Assembly (NCBI RefSeq): GCF_011382965.1
Contig: NZ_CP049934.1
Coordinates: forward strand, 496,001-560,000
DNA from: Leucobacter insecticola
Lineage (GTDB): Bacteria > Actinomycetota > Actinomycetes > Actinomycetales > Microbacteriaceae
Direction of reading: 5' to 3'
Length of the DNA: 64,000 bases
The position numbers were made by a program, and so were the translations under genes. Each line of letters opens with the position of its first letter. Positions within the stretch are counted from its first letter, which is position 1. Below, piece by piece: positions 42,295-50,874 of this stretch. The notes beneath the pieces were generated by a model. It made no database searches. It was not told the DNA's origin and saw only the letters and a list, made by a program, of their open reading frames with translations.

Positions 42295-43583
42295 GGCACA
42301 CTCACCTCCATTGCGGTTGGTCCACCCTGTGGGCTGTCGAGGCGGATCGTGCCCCCGGCAGCGAGCACGCGGTTCGAGATCCCGTCGAGTCCGCCACCCG
42401 GCAGCACCTGCGCACCGCCGATCCCGTCATCTTCAACTCGTGCCCAGAGGACTCTGTCTTCGCGCAGCCGGACCACCACGCGACACTCGCTCGCGCGGGA
42501 GTGCTTGGCCGCATTCGTCAGCGATTCTGCGATGGCGAAGTAAACGGCTGTTTCGGCCTCGCGGCTGCACCGGCCCTGGATCCGCACGTCGAGGTTCACA
42601 GGGATGTGGGAGCGCCCGGCGAGCGCGGAAAGCGCCGCATCGAGGCCACGATCGTCAAGCACCGAGGCGTGGATCCCGCGCGCAAGTTGACGCAGCTCGG
42701 TGATCGCCGCCTTGGTTGAGGTGTGTGCCTCGGCGATGAGCTGCTTGGCTGCCTCAGGATCCTCTTCAATCTGTTGCTGCGCGAGCCCGAGGGTCATGCC
42801 GACGGACACGAGCCGGGGCTGCACGCCGTCATGGAGGTCGCGCTCGATGCGGGTGCGCTCGACGTCTGCAGCGCGCACGGCCCCCTCGCGCTGGCGGGCC
42901 GAGGTCTGTACCTGCCTGGTGAGCTGGTCCTTCTGGGCGCCGGCCCGAGCAATTGCCACGGTGATCACGCGGTGCAACAGAACGAGGCCGAAAATGCCGG
43001 CGAGACAGAGCAGCGCACTCAGGATCAGTATCAAGTACGTGAAACCATCGGCTGCGTCTGGGCCGGTCAGCCCGATCCCGAACAGACCTCGAAGGCTCCC
43101 GACAACCGGGTTCGAGGCAAACATGCTGAACACCGACCACACGAAGCCCTGGAAACAGGCGAGCACGATGGTGCCACAGGTCGTCGCGAGCACAAAACTC
43201 GCGACCCCTCGCCACATCTGGCCGTCGATCGACTGCCGCGCGATCGTATGCAGATAGCCGCCGAATCCGGGGGCTTCACGGGGGAGCAACCTCACGCGGG
43301 GCGCTTCAAGCCGGTAGAGACCGGCGACGCGCTCAGCCTCAAACCACGCGATGCCGAAGAGGCTGTAGACGAGGCCGATGAGGAGCACGATCCCGAGCCC
43401 AAGCAAGAAGACCCCGCCAAGGCCCAGGCCCAGCAGCATGAACAGAATGCTGATCACAATCCAGCCGAAGAGGCCGAGGGCGCCGAGTTGCAAGGTCGTG
43501 ATAGCGAGGCGCAGCGGTGGGCGCTTCGGGGAGGCCACCGTGCGCTGATCGGCGGCGGAAGCTTCGAGGTGAGGTGTTGTCAT
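42282..43583 (-). CDS. NarL-system sensor histidine kinase
   Basis: 433 residues. N-terminal four-helix 'sensor' membrane domain (about 25-195) with paired hydrophobic segments, then a HisKA_3 dimerisation segment with the phospho-acceptor in 'RTRIERDLHDGVQPRLVSVG', and an HATPase domain ('ESLTNAAKHSRASECRVVVR', 'VEDDGIGGAQVLPGGGLDGI'). Very short sensing surface, consistent with a membrane or cell-wall stress kinase. First gene of the HK-RR-DUF4097 operon. Confidence 0.92.
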   Translation of the reverse strand: MTTPHLEASAADQRTVASPKRPPLRLAITTLQLGALGLFGWIVISILFMLLGLGLGGVFLLGLGIVLLIGLVYSLFGIAWFEAERVAGLYRLEAPRVRLLPREAPGFGGYLHTIARQSIDGQMWRGVASFVLATTCGTIVLACFQGFVWSVFSMFASNPVVGSLRGLFGIGLTGPDAADGFTYLILILSALLCLAGIFGLVLLHRVITVAIARAGAQKDQLTRQVQTSARQREGAVRAADVERTRIERDLHDGVQPRLVSVGMTLGLAQQQIEEDPEAAKQLIAEAHTSTKAAITELRQLARGIHASVLDDRGLDAALSALAGRSHIPVNLDVRIQGRCSREAETAVYFAIAESLTNAAKHSRASECRVVVRLREDRVLWARVEDDGIGGAQVLPGGGLDGISNRVLAAGGTIRLDSPQGGPTAMEVSVPCAS

Positions 43584-43658
43584 GCTTCTACGCTACGGCG
43601 CTGCTTGTCGCCTCGGCACCCCGGCACCCGGAAAGCTCGGTTCGGGTTTTCCCGAATT

Positions 43659-43697
43659 GTGTGGGTTGCCACACTTCCAGGTGTGCGTAGACACACC
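43659..43697. promoter_or_regulatory. Palindromic operator-like sites upstream of the antiporter/mntR operon
   Basis: Two adjacent inverted repeats: GTGTGG-N4-CCACAC (43659-43674) and GGTGTG-N6-CACACC (43680-43697), followed by a second copy of GTGTGCGTAG at 43701-43710. They lie 50-88 bases before the antiporter start codon, where a repressor would act. The MntR/DtxR protein encoded in the operon is one candidate, although these are not the classic MntR box. Confidence 0.45.
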
Positions 43698-43746
43698 CGC
43701 GTGTGCGTAGCCAAGGTGGGAGATAGGAACTATCAGGAGGTTGACC

Positions 43747-45048
43747 ATGCCCCGCACGCTCGTGCGCCGAATCATTCTGTGCGCCGCGCTGGCAGCACCT
43801 GCGCTCGTGCTTCGTTTCACAGGCATCGATGTTGCGCCCGTCGTCAACATGTTGCTCTTCGGCGCTGCGATCGTTGCGGCGGCGTTCTTGCTTGCCTGGG
43901 CCGCAGAGGCCGCGCAGAAAGACATCTCGGGTGCCCTCGCGATCGCGCTCCTTGCGCTCATCGCTGTGCTTCCCGAGTATGCGGTCGATCTCTACTACGC
44001 ATTTCGCTCAGGATCCGATCCCGAGTTCCTGCACTACGCCGCGGCGAATATGACGGGATCCAATCGTCTCCTGCTGGGATTCGGGTGGCCGCTCGTCGCC
44101 CTTGTCGCGCTTCTCTTTGCTCGTCGCGCCGCTCGACGGGTCAGTCGACGGGGCAGAATTCGTTCCCCACGCTCGCTGGTTCTTCCCACCGCGAGCCGAC
44201 TCGACATCGGTTTCTTGGCAATTCTCGCCGTCGTAGCGTTCGCAATCCCGCTCATGGGGAGCATTCCGCTGTGGTTCGGGATCGCGCTCATTCTGATGTT
44301 CGCGCTGTATCTCTGGCGCGCAGGCCGCACAGGCGGTGACGAGGAAGCTGAATTCGTGGGTGCCGCCGCACAGATTGCCGCGATGCCCGCTCGCATTCGT
44401 CGGATCACCGTGCTGGGACTCTTTCTCGGATCCGCGACCATCATCTTGCTCTCGGCAGAACCGTTTGCGGAAGCGCTCGTTGCCTCGGGCACTGTTCTCG
44501 GCATCGACAGCTATTTCTTGGTGCAGTGGCTCGCTCCCCTAGCTTCCGAGGCACCCGAGTTCATCATCGCCGTGATGTTTGCGGTTCGCGGTATGGGGGC
44601 AGCAGCGATCGGCACACTCATCGCTTCCAAGGTGAATCAGTGGAGCCTGCTCGTTGGCTCGCTCCCCCTCGCACATCTTGCCGGGGGCGGGCCCGCCTCT
44701 CTGCTGCTTGACGCGCGCCAGATCGAGGAGTTCACGCTGACCGCGACACAAACACTGCTCGGCGTTGCGATGATCGTGGCGCTTCGCTTTCACTGGGGGT
44801 CTGCGCTGGGGCTCGCATCGCTCTTCGCCCTGCAATTCGCCATCACCGACACGACCGGGCGCTACGTGCTCAGCGCGATCCAAGCAGTGCTCGCGATCGG
44901 CTATCTCGTCGCTCACCGGCGCACGATCCTGCCGGCCCTGCGTGCGCCGTTCCGAAGGCCTGCCGCACCGCAGCCCGTGGAGCTTGACCCGCCTGCCCCG
45001 CGCCTGCCCCCGCCCTCACCCGGTAGAGGCCCGGGCTGCCTAGAATGA
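43747..45048 (+). CDS. CaCA-superfamily cation antiporter (Ca2+/Na+ or Mn2+-type exchanger)
   Basis: 433 residues from ATG 43747 (AGGAGG at 43734-43739). About ten membrane helices in two halves; the two CaCA alpha-repeats are visible as 'ALIAVLPEYAVDLYYAFRSG' and 'PLASEAPEFIIAVMFAVRGM', each with the conserved Pro-Glu. These transporters exchange Ca2+ or other divalent cations for Na+ or H+. The gene overlaps mntR by four bases (ATGA); being coupled to a metal-dependent regulator suggests manganese or another regulated divalent cation as substrate. Confidence 0.87.
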   Translation: MPRTLVRRIILCAALAAPALVLRFTGIDVAPVVNMLLFGAAIVAAAFLLAWAAEAAQKDISGALAIALLALIAVLPEYAVDLYYAFRSGSDPEFLHYAAANMTGSNRLLLGFGWPLVALVALLFARRAARRVSRRGRIRSPRSLVLPTASRLDIGFLAILAVVAFAIPLMGSIPLWFGIALILMFALYLWRAGRTGGDEEAEFVGAAAQIAAMPARIRRITVLGLFLGSATIILLSAEPFAEALVASGTVLGIDSYFLVQWLAPLASEAPEFIIAVMFAVRGMGAAAIGTLIASKVNQWSLLVGSLPLAHLAGGGPASLLLDARQIEEFTLTATQTLLGVAMIVALRFHWGSALGLASLFALQFAITDTTGRYVLSAIQAVLAIGYLVAHRRTILPALRAPFRRPAAPQPVELDPPAPRLPPPSPGRGPGCLE

Positions 45049-45740
45049 TAAAGATGTCACAGGCACCTGTCACCCGCATGGTTGAGGATTACCTCACCCT
45101 CATTTGGAAAGCCTACGAGTGGCCCGGCGGCGAGCCCACCACCACCGATATGGCGGCCCAGCTGGGCGTGACCGCTTCATCGGTATCCGCCAACCTGAAG
45201 AAGCTCGCCCGCGACGGCTTCATCGAATACGAGCCTTACGGTCGCATCACACTCACCGAGATCGGATCCCAACTCGCCATCGGCATCGTGCGACGGCACC
45301 GGATCATTGAAACCTATCTCGTGAAGCAACTTGGGCTGAGCTGGGACCAGGTGCATGACGAGGCGGATCAGCTCGAGCACGCGGTCTCTGAGGTGGTGCT
45401 CGCCCGCATGGACGAGGTGCTCGGCTGGCCAACCGAGGATCCCCACGGTGACCCGATCCCGCGGCTTGAGGGCGACACACCCGAACCCGACACGGTGCCT
45501 CTGCTGGATGCGCAGCGAAACGTCGCTTTGGAAGTGGCGCGGGTGTCTGACCGTTCACCCGACGTGCTTCGCTACCTCCACGCTCGCGGCGTCACTGTCG
45601 GCGCGAGACTCGAAGTTTTGGAGGTTGCGCTGGCTGTTGGCACCGTGTCTGTCGCGATTGGGTCTGAGGAGACCGGGGCCGGCCAGACCGACATTACCAG
45701 TGCGAGCGCTGCCGCGATACGGGTGAGGATCGCGCGCTAG
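45045..45740 (+). CDS. mntR: MntR/DtxR-family metal-dependent transcriptional regulator
   Basis: 231 residues. N-terminal winged helix ('TTTDMAAQLGVTASSVSANL' then 'KKLARDGFIEYEPYGRITLT'), the dimerisation/metal domain ('GIVRRHRIIETYLVKQLGLS', 'DEADQLEHAVSEVVLARMDE', with His/Glu ligands), and a C-terminal SH3-like FeoA-type domain. Binds DNA when loaded with Mn2+ or Fe2+. Overlaps the antiporter stop (ATGA). ATG 45045 and 45054 are both possible starts. Autoregulation through the palindromes at 43659-43697 is plausible. Confidence 0.88.
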   Translation: MIKMSQAPVTRMVEDYLTLIWKAYEWPGGEPTTTDMAAQLGVTASSVSANLKKLARDGFIEYEPYGRITLTEIGSQLAIGIVRRHRIIETYLVKQLGLSWDQVHDEADQLEHAVSEVVLARMDEVLGWPTEDPHGDPIPRLEGDTPEPDTVPLLDAQRNVALEVARVSDRSPDVLRYLHARGVTVGARLEVLEVALAVGTVSVAIGSEETGAGQTDITSASAAAIRVRIAR

Positions 45741-45757
45741 TACCTGCGGTATCGGTG

Positions 45758-45984
45758 GTGTTCGCTGACACATGCGAGTTCTCAGGCGGCGCAGTCGTTG
45801 ATCCCGTCGTTCGCGATGCCGGCATCGGTGACTATGAAGATTCGCACATCCTCGCCCCCGCGAAAGATGGAACCGTCGATGCTGACATCATCGTCTCTCG
45901 AGACTCGGATCTGCTAGGCGCGGCCCGGTTTGGAATGGGCAACTCATCCTGCCACCGCCCGAGTTCGTGCAGCATGCGATGTGA
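45758..45984 (+). pseudogene. C-terminal fragment of a PIN-domain toxin, frameshifted
   Basis: Residues 'AVVDPVVRDAGIGDYEDSHI' and 'DGTVDADIIVSRDSDLLGAA' are the C-terminal half of a PIN-domain ribonuclease (VapC-like, DADIIVSRDSDLL being the acidic strand). The frame then breaks at the C-run 45929-45931; adding one C gives 'PVWNGQLILPPPEFVQHAM' and a natural stop at 45984. The N-terminal half with the first catalytic Asp is missing, so this is a true remnant regardless of the frameshift. No antitoxin gene is seen. Confidence 0.6.
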
Positions 45985-46177
45985 TAGTTCTTGGAGCAGG
46001 GCACGAACCCGCCCCGCGTCCAACCGTTCGGATGTCATGCCCATGCCAGAGACCAACTCGTAAGCAAGATCCCGCGCCGCCGGAACGCCACCGTGCTGTC
46101 CGGTTCTACTTCTGCGCGGAAGATCTCTGGCACGGCCGGATACCAACGTGTCGCAAGGAACCTCGGCCTTCGCCCGA

Positions 46178-46441
46178 TCAAGCAGAGTGCGATTGAGTCG
46201 GGTGGAGCCGCATCCCGACCGTAAGATCAGAGAACCGCACGGGTGCCCAGCAAGCGACGTCGTTCAACATGTATTCCAGATCGCTACGAAGCTCGTCGGC
46301 ACTTTCGCCCGACGCGGCAATTGAACAAATCTCCGTCCAAGCTTCAAGAAGACCGTCATCGTCGAGAAAGACCTCACAGATCGAATACTCAACCTTTGCC
46401 TCGTCCTCCACGAAGACCGGCAGGTAGTGCCAGGTGCTCAC
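46178..46441 (-). CDS. Small protein of unknown function
   Basis: 87 residues with GTG start 46441 preceded by AGGAGGGG. Mixed alpha/beta composition ('WHYLPVFVEDEAKVEYSICE', 'ESADELRSDLEYMLNDVACW'), acidic, no membrane segment. No recognised family; the strong ribosome-binding site and normal composition support a real gene. It lies between the PIN remnant and the Imm-5-like gene. Confidence 0.6.
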   Translation of the reverse strand: MSTWHYLPVFVEDEAKVEYSICEVFLDDDGLLEAWTEICSIAASGESADELRSDLEYMLNDVACWAPVRFSDLTVGMRLHPTQSHSA

Positions 46442-46551
46442 GGTCCCCTCCTGGGAATCATTAATTCCGCGTCAGGACTTGACCCTACACGCGATGGTAA
46501 GAGTTAGCATTGGATCCCCAGGGCCTCAACTTCCTCAAACCGAGACAGAGG

Positions 46552-46577
46552 GTCGGCGGCGCCAATCGGGCGCCGCC
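46552..46577. terminator. GC-rich hairpin upstream of the Imm-5-like gene
   Basis: GGCGGCGCC and GGCGCCGCC form a nine-pair stem with a short AATCG loop, followed by TTCGCGTT. It sits about 70 bases before the Imm-5-like start codon, so it may end upstream transcription or be a 5' leader structure. Confidence 0.45.
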
Positions 46578-46647
46578 TTCGCGTTGTCCACTGCGCCGCA
46601 CTCCGAAACCAGCGAAAGATCGAAGAATCCCAAAGGAGAGGCACGTC

Positions 46648-47157
46648 ATGATCCTTCCCACGGTCCGCGATTTACGACTCATCACGATCCGGCGCGGCGG
46701 TTCCCTGAGCGATGCGCATCATCAGCTTCTCGCCCGCTGGGCCGCATCCCGCGCGGAACACGTACTGCCACTGTTCGAAACTGAGCACCCCGACGACCAG
46801 CGACCCCGGCTCGCCGTAGAGGCCGCCCAGAGCTGGGCGTCCGGCGGGATGAAGATGATGCAGGCCCGAGCCGTCGGCGGTCACGCAATGGGTGCGGCCA
46901 GGCCCCTTCGCGGTGCAGCGCGTTTCGTCACATACGCGGCGGGACAGGCCGCGTGTGTGCCCCACGTCGCTAAACACGATTTGGGCGCAGCCGCCTACGC
47001 GATCAAAGCAGTACGCGCCGCGGTCTCACCCGCCGATGAAATCGAGGCTGGTGCTCGCGAGCAAGACTGGCAACGGCAACAACTTCCGAAGGAAGTGCGC
47101 GAACTCGTGCTCGAAGACCAGGCACGGCGCAACGACATCTGCTGGAGCGTCTTCTAG
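46648..47157 (+). CDS. Imm-5-like ('putative immunity protein') family protein
   Basis: 169 residues from ATG 46648 (AAAGGAGAG upstream). A paralogue of the protein at 57580, with 'DLRLITIRRGGSLSDAHHQL' at the start, 'MQARAVGGHAMGAARPLRGA', 'HDLGAAAYAIKAVRAAV' and the end 'DQARRNDICWSVF'. The family is annotated as Imm-5-like on the basis of polymorphic-toxin immunity proteins, but in Actinobacteria it is often a stand-alone MerR-associated gene and its function is not established. It lies just outside the left island boundary (47182). Confidence 0.75.
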   Translation: MILPTVRDLRLITIRRGGSLSDAHHQLLARWAASRAEHVLPLFETEHPDDQRPRLAVEAAQSWASGGMKMMQARAVGGHAMGAARPLRGAARFVTYAAGQAACVPHVAKHDLGAAAYAIKAVRAAVSPADEIEAGAREQDWQRQQLPKEVRELVLEDQARRNDICWSVF

Positions 47158-47181
47158 CAGAACCTTGGCTACGACTTGAAC

Positions 47182-47213
47182 TGTGGATCCTGGGAGAATC
47201 GAACTCCCGACAT
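47182..47213. repeat. Left attachment repeat (attL) of the tRNA-Ala island
   Basis: A 32-bp sequence identical to the 3' end of tRNA-Ala at 62884-62915 (same orientation). Outside it, similarity continues weakly for about 14 more bases on the left (CTACGA-TTGAA against CTACGT-TGAAA). It is the displaced original tRNA 3' end left by integration. Confidence 0.85.
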
Positions 47214-47299
47214 TATGCTTGCCGCGCTCCGCACCGGTCATTGCGCATGCAGGCCTCAACTCAGTACGGATCGGAGTTGGCGCTGCAGGCATCGAAATA

Positions 47300-47333
47300 C
47301 GCATCGCCGGGAGTGTTTGCTCCCGGCGATGCG
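47300..47333. terminator. Strong terminator of the surface-protein gene
   Basis: CGCATCGCCGGGAG (47300-47313) pairs perfectly over 14 bp with CTCCCGGCGATGCG (47320-47333), six-base loop TGTTTG. It begins seven bases after the stop of the minus-strand surface protein gene. Confidence 0.75.
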
Positions 47334-47340
47334 CTACACG

Positions 47341-49958
47341 TCAGCCGTTTTCCTGGCGACGACGAAGCAACAGGATACTGCCCAGTGCGGAACCCACGAG
47401 GGCGAGCGCCCCGACCCCAAACAGAACCATGGGGTCTCCGCCCGTAGCTGCGAGGTTTCTCCCGTTCGGTGCTGAGCTGGCGTTGCCAGCTTCGCTATTC
47501 CCGTTCCCAGTTTGCTGGCCTCCGCCACCGCCGTTCCCGGTTAGGTCGCCGCCGTTCCCGCTTTCACCGCCACCACTGCCGCCGCCTGGGCTAGTGGTGC
47601 TCTTTTTCCACTGCCCGTACAGGGTCATGTTTCCTGTGACCGGCATCGAAGCGTCAAAAGCGTTCTCGCCTGCGGCATCAGTCGTCCACCCTGCGAAGGT
47701 ATACCCTGTGCGAGACGGAGCTTCAGGAAGAGCGACTACTTCGCCTTCCACGACCTCGACAGATGCGACGGCTGAACCGCCCTGAGGGTCAAACGAGATC
47801 ATGTACTTCGCGGCATCCTTTGTCCACTGGCCGTACAGTGTTAGGTCGCTCGTGATATTGGAACTCGGATCAAACATGGTCGTTCCGGCAGGATCTGTGG
47901 CCCAGCCAGCGAAGGCGTAGCCCGGACGCGATGGGACCGTGGGGAACATTACCGTGCCTCCATCAGCGACGGCAGCGGTAGTCGTAGCAGAACCGTTCTG
48001 GGCGTCAAAGGTTACGGTATGTACGACGTTCGCCCACTGTGCATAGAGTGTCAGGTCACCCGTCACTGGAGTCGAAGGGTCGAACATCGTCGCGCCGTCA
48101 GCAGTTGTGGCCCAGCCCACAAAGCTGTAGCCAGCAAGCGTAGGTGCTTCGGGAAGTATCAGGAGCCCGCCATCCGCGACCATCGCCGTTGTGGCAGCTG
48201 AACCGTTCTGCGCGTTGAAGGTTACCGAGTACAAAAGGGAGACCTTTGCCGGGTTCGTAGCTACTTGTGTCACGCAGTTAGTGAACACCGCTCGTACCCA
48301 CTCAGTTGCGGTGGGTCCATAGGTCAAGGTTGTGGAGGTTTGGCCCGAAACGTCTGTCCACGGACCCTGCGCTGTGCTTGACCTTTGCCACTTCACAGTT
48401 GGAGCGGGATCTCCCGTCGCACTGCTCGTAAGCGTCACGTTGCTGCCCGCAGTAACGGCGGCATCCTGCGGCGTAGAGGTCACCGCTGGTGCAGAGCCCC
48501 AAACGAAGTCGTAGTCATTGGTCTTGACAATTTTCTGGCCCGTCGGCTGAGTATCGAATTGGAACCAGCTAGCCGTGATCTGCGCCGCGCCGCACCCAGA
48601 GGGCGACGTCGCTGTCCAGGTACCTTCACTCATCGAGGTGTTGGTCGCCGCGTTGTCTCCGAAGCGAATTGACACCAGCTTGGGTTCGGCGTCAATCACC
48701 GTAGGCTGCATCACGTTGTGCGCGGTACTCTGACCAAGCTTTCCGTTAGCCCCTTGCCCCCAGGTGTAGATTTGGCCATCGGAGCCTGTTGCGTAGAACG
48801 CTCCAAAATAGCCACCGATGCTCTCTGCCTTCACTCCGATAGGCAAAGAAATCTTCGTCGGAGTGAGTCGGGCCGTTGTGGTTCCGTCACCGATCTGCCC
48901 CCAGGCGTTGTCGCCCCAAGTGTAAATGTCACCTTCGGTGGAGATTGCTCCGAAGCTGGGGGAAGCGCCGTTCGCGAACTTAGCGAACGTGACTCCCGCG
49001 GGAACAAGAACCTGTGCGGGGTAGCTTGTCGATTGGATGTGGTGCCAATACCCAACTGTCCTTTGTCATTGGCTCCCCACGCATAGACACTGCCGTCGTC
49101 GGCACGTGCGAAGCCACCAACCAAAGGTGAAGCTGCAATTTCTACATAGGTCTTATCGAGGGGAAGTTTTACTTCCACCGGAACGCTTCGGTTCGTTGTG
49201 GTACCGTCGCCGAGCTGTCCTGAGGCGTTGAGCCCCCAGGCGTAGACTCGGCCATCTGAGCCAAGGCCGTACGAACTGGTCCCTCCACTCACCACACTGG
49301 TGAAAGTAACTCCAGTGGGCATCTGGACGGGTGTAGGCAGCGGACGGTTGCCGCCAACTGCACCATCTCCAATCTGTCCGTTAGAGTTGGTGCCCCAGGC
49401 GTACGTGATTCCGTCAGACCCGATCACGAGAACGTTTTGGCCGCTCGCTGAGATGACATCAACGATCACACCGTCGGGTAACTGCACTTTGACTGGGTCG
49501 GGAACGGTAGAGGTACTGGTGCCAACAGTTCCGTCACCAATCTGCCCATAGCTGTTGCTGCCCCAGGCGAAGACCTCACCCGATGTAGAGAGGCCGTATG
49601 CAGTTGTGCTGCCAGCAATAACTCTCGTGAATCCCTTGTCGGATGCATTCGTCATCAGCGTCGGTCGTTGCCACTGCTTGCTGGCAGGGTTGAACGCACC
49701 GTTATCTTGGCGGCCCCAGGCATAGACGTTTCCATCGTCACCCATCGTCACTACCCATTGCGAACCCGCAGAGGGCTGGCTCAGGTGAACGACTGGGCTG
49801 ACGGTGCCCGTGACCACGGTTCCGCCCGCAGAGATCCCCGAATCCGGTGTCGCCGCCGCTTGGGCGTTGCTGGCTGGGACCAACCCAACTGTCATCAACG
49901 CGACGATTCCAAGCGTCGACAATGACTGGACAATGGCGCGCGCAGAACGTACTTTCAC
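47341..49958 (-). pseudogene. RCC1-repeat / InlB-repeat surface protein with LAATG sorting signal, frameshifted
   Basis: About 872 residues after one correction. GTG 49958 opens a signal peptide ('RSARAIVQSLSTLGIVALMT' then 'VGLVPASNAQA'). Seven or so RCC1/BNR-type propeller repeats follow, each with a 'VYAWGxNxxGQLGDGT' core, then an Ig-like segment, three InlB B-repeats ('VTFDAQNGSATTTAAVADGG' ... 'LTLYGQW'), a Gly/Asn-rich linker, and LAATG, membrane helix and 'LLRRRQENG' tail. The break is at the G-run 49018-49021: one additional G gives 'NRQATPAQVLVPAGVTFAKF' (2618 plus 1 divisible by three). Probably a wall-anchored adhesin for the class E sortase. Confidence 0.85.
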
Positions 49959-50208
49959 AAAACCCCCGGCTATCAAAATGCTGAACATCACCCAAACTCT
50001 GTATCGAGTTCGCAGTATAGAAGCCTATATTAGATAGTGAGGCTACCTCGCAGTCTGGGATGCATTTCTCAGCTAGCAGTGTGTCGCTGCGAATGCTTTG
50101 CGCCTAGGTGGAGCAGTCGCTTCCGTGTTTGTGAAATGCCAGTTCACTTGCCGTTGATCCTCGTTTGTGGCGTGCTGCCAACCCTGAGTTCCCGATCCAG
50201 TACGTCGA
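49959..50208. other. Upstream region of the surface-protein gene
   Basis: About 250 bases, relatively AT-rich (around 50% GC) compared with the rest of the window; probably the surface protein's promoter. No gene is seen. TATATTAGATAGT near 50029 is a possible -10-like region on the + strand. Confidence 0.35.
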
Positions 50209-50359
50209 GATCACTCAACCATCGGGCGGGCATAGACATCCAGCACCTCTTCCATTCTGGCGACGAACTCTCCGTTCCCTCTCGCTGGAATCGTGGAGCA
50301 CTGTTTCAGGTGAGGGCGAAGTTCCGTTTTTGTAGGATCCGCCCGATGGTTGAGTGATC
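50209..50359. repeat. 21-bp inverted repeat enclosing part of an IS630 remnant
   Basis: Positions 50209-50229 (starting GATCACTCAACCATCGGGCG) are the perfect reverse complement of 50339-50359. The right copy codes for the transposase segment D-H-S-T-I-G-R; the left copy is out of place and ends the transposase frame artificially, so a small fold-back rearrangement has occurred. Confidence 0.7.
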
Positions 50360-50486
50360 CAGGTCGGGGATCGTGTTGGTCAGCACGACATGCTTCTCCA
50401 GGAACCGCAGGCTCCACCGTTCGTACCCCTCCGGCGGACTGCTGCACGCCAGCTGGATGACTCGCACTTCGACCTCGCCGGTCACT
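50211..50486 (-). pseudogene. IS630-family transposase remnant
   Basis: Translated fragments 'EVEVRVIQLACSSPPEGYER' then 'WSLRFLEKHVVL' and 'GNGEFVARMEEVLDVYARP' match the helix-turn-helix/linker and the start of the DDE domain of IS630 transposases. The frame changes at the A-run in ACAAAAAC (about 50325-50329), where one more A would give 'ILQKTELRPHLKQ'. The catalytic part is missing and the end is formed by the fold-back repeat, so this is a real remnant. Confidence 0.7.
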
Positions 50487-50592
50487 TCGGGTTCTCCGTC
50501 TTACAGGCCAAAGCTACTTGGTGCCATCGACATAATCCGTAAAAGAAAGAGAGACCAGAACCTCTTAATCTCAACGGCTCTGATCTTTAACT

Positions 50593-50868
50593 GTGGACCG
50601 GGGCGGACTCCAACCACATGAGTGGAAGCGGGTCGAGCGGCTGGAAGCCGTGTGGGAACTGACGAAACGGGGTCTCGGCTTGTCGAGCTCTGCGGCCGAC
50701 ACGGGGCTCGACGGAGCGATCACGGAACCAAAGAGACGGACTCGGACACCTCTGACGGCCAAGCAGATAGACGCGATTCAAACGGCCCGCGACAGCGGCG
50801 AGAGCGTCATTCTGATCGCCCGACGATTCGAGGTCAGCCGCATGACGGTGTGGGAGAAGACGCGGTGA
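50593..50868 (+). CDS. Small HTH protein resembling a resolvase C-terminus
   Basis: 91 residues, GTG start at 50593. The last 40 residues ('PLTAKQIDAIQTARDSGESV' then 'ILIARRFEVSRMTVWEKTR') are the helix-turn-helix of resolvase/invertase-type serine recombinases. The catalytic domain is absent, so it is either a truncated resolvase (pseudogene) or a stand-alone DNA-binding protein. Convergent with higA, with a six-base gap. Confidence 0.45.
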   Translation: MDRGGLQPHEWKRVERLEAVWELTKRGLGLSSSAADTGLDGAITEPKRRTRTPLTAKQIDAIQTARDSGESVILIARRFEVSRMTVWEKTR

Positions 50869-50874
50869 GGTCGT

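Noticed and set aside
42723..44339. Very long open frame (over 530 codons) antisense to the histidine kinase and running into the antiporter gene
   Set aside because: It is the complement of two well-supported genes in codon-biased high-GC DNA; the translation is low-complexity Arg/Glu/His/Gln without domains.
45832..46146. Minus-strand open frame with a protein-like stretch ('DLAYELVSGMGMTSERLDAG')
   Set aside because: It overlaps the PIN-toxin remnant antisense, has no ribosome-binding site and no recognised family; may hold a small gene fragment but cannot be supported.
47183..47785. Open frame starting in the tRNA-Ala fragment ('DPGRIELPT...') and running antisense to the surface protein
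   Set aside because: 'DPGRIELPT' is the spurious translation of a tRNA 3' end that recurs in databases; the rest is antisense to the InlB-repeat gene.
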